Source of the DNA: Bacteroidaceae bacterium
Lineage (GTDB): Bacteria; Bacteroidota; Bacteroidia; Bacteroidales; Bacteroidaceae
Reading direction: 5' to 3'
DNA length: 14,839 nt
NCBI GenBank assembly: GCA_017503065.1
Contig: JAFVTT010000052.1
Location: 1 to 14,839, forward strand
Part shown: positions 13,324 through 14,839 of the stretch, in pieces
Layout: each line of letters opens with the position of its first letter
Position numbering within the stretch: the first letter of the stretch is position 1
Position numbers and translations under genes: made by a program
The notes under the pieces: generated by a model
Databases searched by the model: none
The model's input: the letters and a program-made list of their open reading frames with translations, nothing else
What the model was told of the DNA's origin: nothing

Positions 13324-14241
13324 ATGGAACCCCTTTCCCTCCACATCCTGGGTTGCGGCTCAGCAAAGCCAACCCTACGCCACCAGCCCTCCTCGCAATT
13401 CCTGGAATTGCGGGGCAAGTACTACATGATAGATTGCGGCGAAGGCGTGCAGACAACCATGCAGAGACTTGGCCTCGGCATGCTGAAGATAGGACACATC
13501 TTCATCAGCCACAACCATGGCGACCACGTCTTCGGATTGCCTGGCCTCATAAGCACCATGGCCCTGCTGGGCAGAACCGCCCAACTGCACATACACGCAC
13601 CGGAGGAGGTGGAGGACTTCCTGAACGTGGTACTAAAGACCTACTGCGAAGGCATGGATTACGAAGTGCTCTTTCATCCCATACGCACGCGCGAACATTA
13701 TCTTATATATGAGGACCGGAGCACAGAAGTGTGGAGCATACCGCTGAACCACCGCGTACCATGCGCAGGCTTCCTCTTCCGCGAAAAACAGGCCCTGCCA
13801 CACATCCGACGCGAAATGATAGAGGCTTTTAACATACCCGTAAGCCAGATCAACAACATCAAGGCCGGAGCATCCTGGCAGACAGAAGACGGCACCGTCA
13901 TACCCCACGAGAAACTGACCACCCCGGCCACCCCGGCACGCTCATACGCCTACTGTTCGGATACAAGATACTGCCCCAAGGTGGCCAAAATGGTGCAGGG
14001 TGTGAACCTTCTCTACCACGAAGCCACCTTCCCGCACGACATGCTCATGCAAGCACAGAAGACCATGCACACCACGGCCCTTGAGGCCGCCAACGTGGCC
14101 AAGGAGGCAAACGTGGGCAAACTCGTCATCGGACACTACTCGGCACGCATAAAGGACGAACAAAGTATGCTAAAAGAAGCAAAAAGCGTGTTTACAAACG
14201 TTATTTTGGCACAGGAAGGGCTTAAAATCGACATTATTTGA
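13324..14241 (+). CDS. rnz: Ribonuclease Z (tRNA 3'-processing endonuclease)
   Basis: RNase Z cleaves the 3' trailer of tRNA precursors. The 305-residue product is the short bacterial form with a metallo-beta-lactamase fold. It starts LSLHILGCGSAKPT, then FISHNHGDH gives the zinc motif HxHxDH (H63, H65, D67, H68). Further ligands are H143 (LNHRVPCAGF), D213 (YCSDTRY) and H271 (IGHYSAR). All expected metal ligands are present, so it should be active. The open frame extends upstream to 13249, but that part lies inside repeat element E4, so the ATG at 13324 is preferred. No consensus promoter was found; transcription may begin in the element or in the gap behind the rpsA terminators. Confidence 0.94.
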   Translation: MEPLSLHILGCGSAKPTLRHQPSSQFLELRGKYYMIDCGEGVQTTMQRLGLGMLKIGHIFISHNHGDHVFGLPGLISTMALLGRTAQLHIHAPEEVEDFLNVVLKTYCEGMDYEVLFHPIRTREHYLIYEDRSTEVWSIPLNHRVPCAGFLFREKQALPHIRREMIEAFNIPVSQINNIKAGASWQTEDGTVIPHEKLTTPATPARSYAYCSDTRYCPKVAKMVQGVNLLYHEATFPHDMLMQAQKTMHTTALEAANVAKEANVGKLVIGHYSARIKDEQSMLKEAKSVFTNVILAQEGLKIDII

Positions 14242-14250
14242 GAAAAATCC

Positions 14251-14281
14251 TTGTGTATATAAAATAAAAAGACTACTTTTG
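14251..14281 (+). promoter_or_regulatory. Promoter of the small sorting-domain-like gene
   Basis: TTG (14251-14253), a 20-nt spacer and TACTTTTG (14274-14281) fit the Bacteroidetes consensus. The predicted start is near 14288, giving a leader of about 20 nt to the ATG at 14308. It begins 9 nt after the rnz stop, so the small gene has its own transcription. Confidence 0.7.
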
Positions 14282-14307
14282 CGTTAGCGAAAACCTAAAA
14301 CACAAGG

Positions 14308-14610
14308 ATGAAAAGACTTTGGATTATAGTACTCTCAATGCTTCTCCTCGGAGTTGCCCCCTCCATTGCACACGTGCAGATGGACGAGCCGATAGAGGCG
14401 GAGATGGAGGCCGTAACCCTGACCATCCAAGAAGGCAAGGCGCACATCACCAACGCCGAAGGCAAGACGCTGGAGATATACAACCTCACCGGAGTCCGCG
14501 TGGCACGCATACGCATAGACAGCAACGACAAGCAGATCACGCTGAACCTGACGCGCGGATGCTACATCATGAAGGTTGACAAGGTGGTACGCAAGGTCAC
14601 TATATTGTAA
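14308..14610 (+). CDS. Small exported protein with T9SS-sorting-domain-like C-terminus
   Basis: The 100-residue product has a signal peptide (MKRLWIIVLSMLLLGVAPSIA, probable cleavage before HVQ). Almost immediately after it comes a C-terminal module of about 75 residues. That module has the pattern of the Bacteroidetes type IX secretion sorting domain: LEIYNLTGVRVARIRI, then LTRGCYIMKVDKVVRKVTIL, matching the familiar 'v.iYnltG..v......l..G.Yi.kv....rKv.i' layout. The usual large cargo domain between signal peptide and sorting domain is absent. It could be a free-standing sorting-domain-like protein, a remnant of a larger secreted protein, or a small periplasmic beta-sandwich protein. Its own promoter and terminator argue against simple decay. 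Confidence 0.72.
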   Translation: MKRLWIIVLSMLLLGVAPSIAHVQMDEPIEAEMEAVTLTIQEGKAHITNAEGKTLEIYNLTGVRVARIRIDSNDKQITLNLTRGCYIMKVDKVVRKVTIL

Positions 14611-14630
14611 ACAGACAAGCACAAACATAA

Positions 14631-14670
14631 AACCGCTCCCATACGCATGGGTAGCGGTTCTTTGTTTTTT
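14631..14670 (+). terminator. Terminator of the small sorting-domain-like gene
   Basis: The stem AACCGCTCCCAT / ATGGGTAGCGGTT (14631-14642 and 14647-14659) has one bulged T and a 4-nt loop (ACGC). It is followed by CTTTG and a run of six T. Confidence 0.9.
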
Positions 14671-14745
14671 AGATAGAAACTTTCCCGTCCCCGGGATTAA
14701 AGGGGTCAGCGGAAAAATCTGGTTGGTGGGCAAAGCCAATAATCG

Positions 14746-14839
14746 TCATGCAAATTGTGTGGCTAATCTGAACATAAAGAACTTTACATCTCCTACTCCC
14801 CTGAATTGTGTTCTGAAAGCCTTGATTTTCGCGTTGAAG
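14746..14839 (-). mobile_element. Transposase C-terminus, truncated by the window edge
   Basis: On the minus strand the last 30 codons before a TGA (14746-14748) read FNAKIKAFRTQFRGVGDVKF and then FMFRLATQFA. This strongly resembles the conserved C-terminus of a Bacteroidetes DDE transposase group. I associate it with the ISAon1-type family, but the exact name is uncertain. The N-terminal and catalytic parts lie beyond the edge. The end of the insertion sequence should fall in 14671-14745. GC-rich bases such as GTCCCCGGG (about 14687-14695) or GGGGTCAGCGG (about 14702-14712) could mark its inverted repeat. Its partner end is not visible. The contig probably stops here because the element is multicopy. 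Confidence 0.7.

Overview
The window looks like a contig from a Bacteroidales bacterium, most likely Prevotellaceae-like. The evidence is several promoters of the Bacteroidetes type (TTTG, about 20 nt, then TAnnTTTG), a 599-residue six-domain ribosomal protein S1, a small protein resembling the type IX secretion C-terminal sorting domain, and the tail of a Bacteroidetes-style transposase. The genus is inference. Both edges are informative: bases 1-14 match the 3' end of an Illumina adapter, and the right edge falls inside an insertion sequence, a common cause of assembly breaks.

Layout. A partial, unidentified membrane-protein gene (15-258, minus) diverges from a complete glycine cleavage cluster on the plus strand: lplA, gcvT, gcvH, gcvPA, gcvPB and lpdA (544-7922). 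A textbook Bacteroidetes promoter precedes the cluster and a strong terminator (7965-8000) follows it. GcvPA/GcvPB decarboxylate glycine and load the aminomethyl group onto lipoyl-GcvH. GcvT passes the one-carbon unit to tetrahydrofolate, Lpd reoxidises the lipoyl arm, and LplA attaches the lipoate. A convergent exported CpxP/Spy-like small protein with a Cys/His-rich tail follows (8040-8615, minus). Next come pfkA (8877-9854), a PlsC-family acyltransferase (10070-10882), rpsA (11136-12935), rnz encoding RNase Z (13324-14241), a 100-residue exported protein made almost only of a sorting-domain-like module (14308-14610), and a truncated transposase (14746-14839, minus).

The most unusual content is intergenic. 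A family of GC-rich palindromic elements with terminal inverted repeats (core GACCCTCCCCC / GGGGGAGGGTC) fills three gaps of the glycine cleavage operon almost exactly from stop to start codon. A fourth copy, inverted and in a long form, lies just upstream of rnz, and a fifth fragment is nearby. The long form carries an extra module of about 85 bp with its own conserved hairpin. Two other arrays stand out: a 22-bp-period repeat (core GACAATAYATT) spanning the end of lplA and the gcvT leader, and a 10-bp-period array (ACTTACTAGG x4 and relatives) ending in two CTAGG-N4-CCTAG dyads between pfkA and the acyltransferase gene. No rRNA, tRNA, CRISPR array or recognisable riboswitch was seen.
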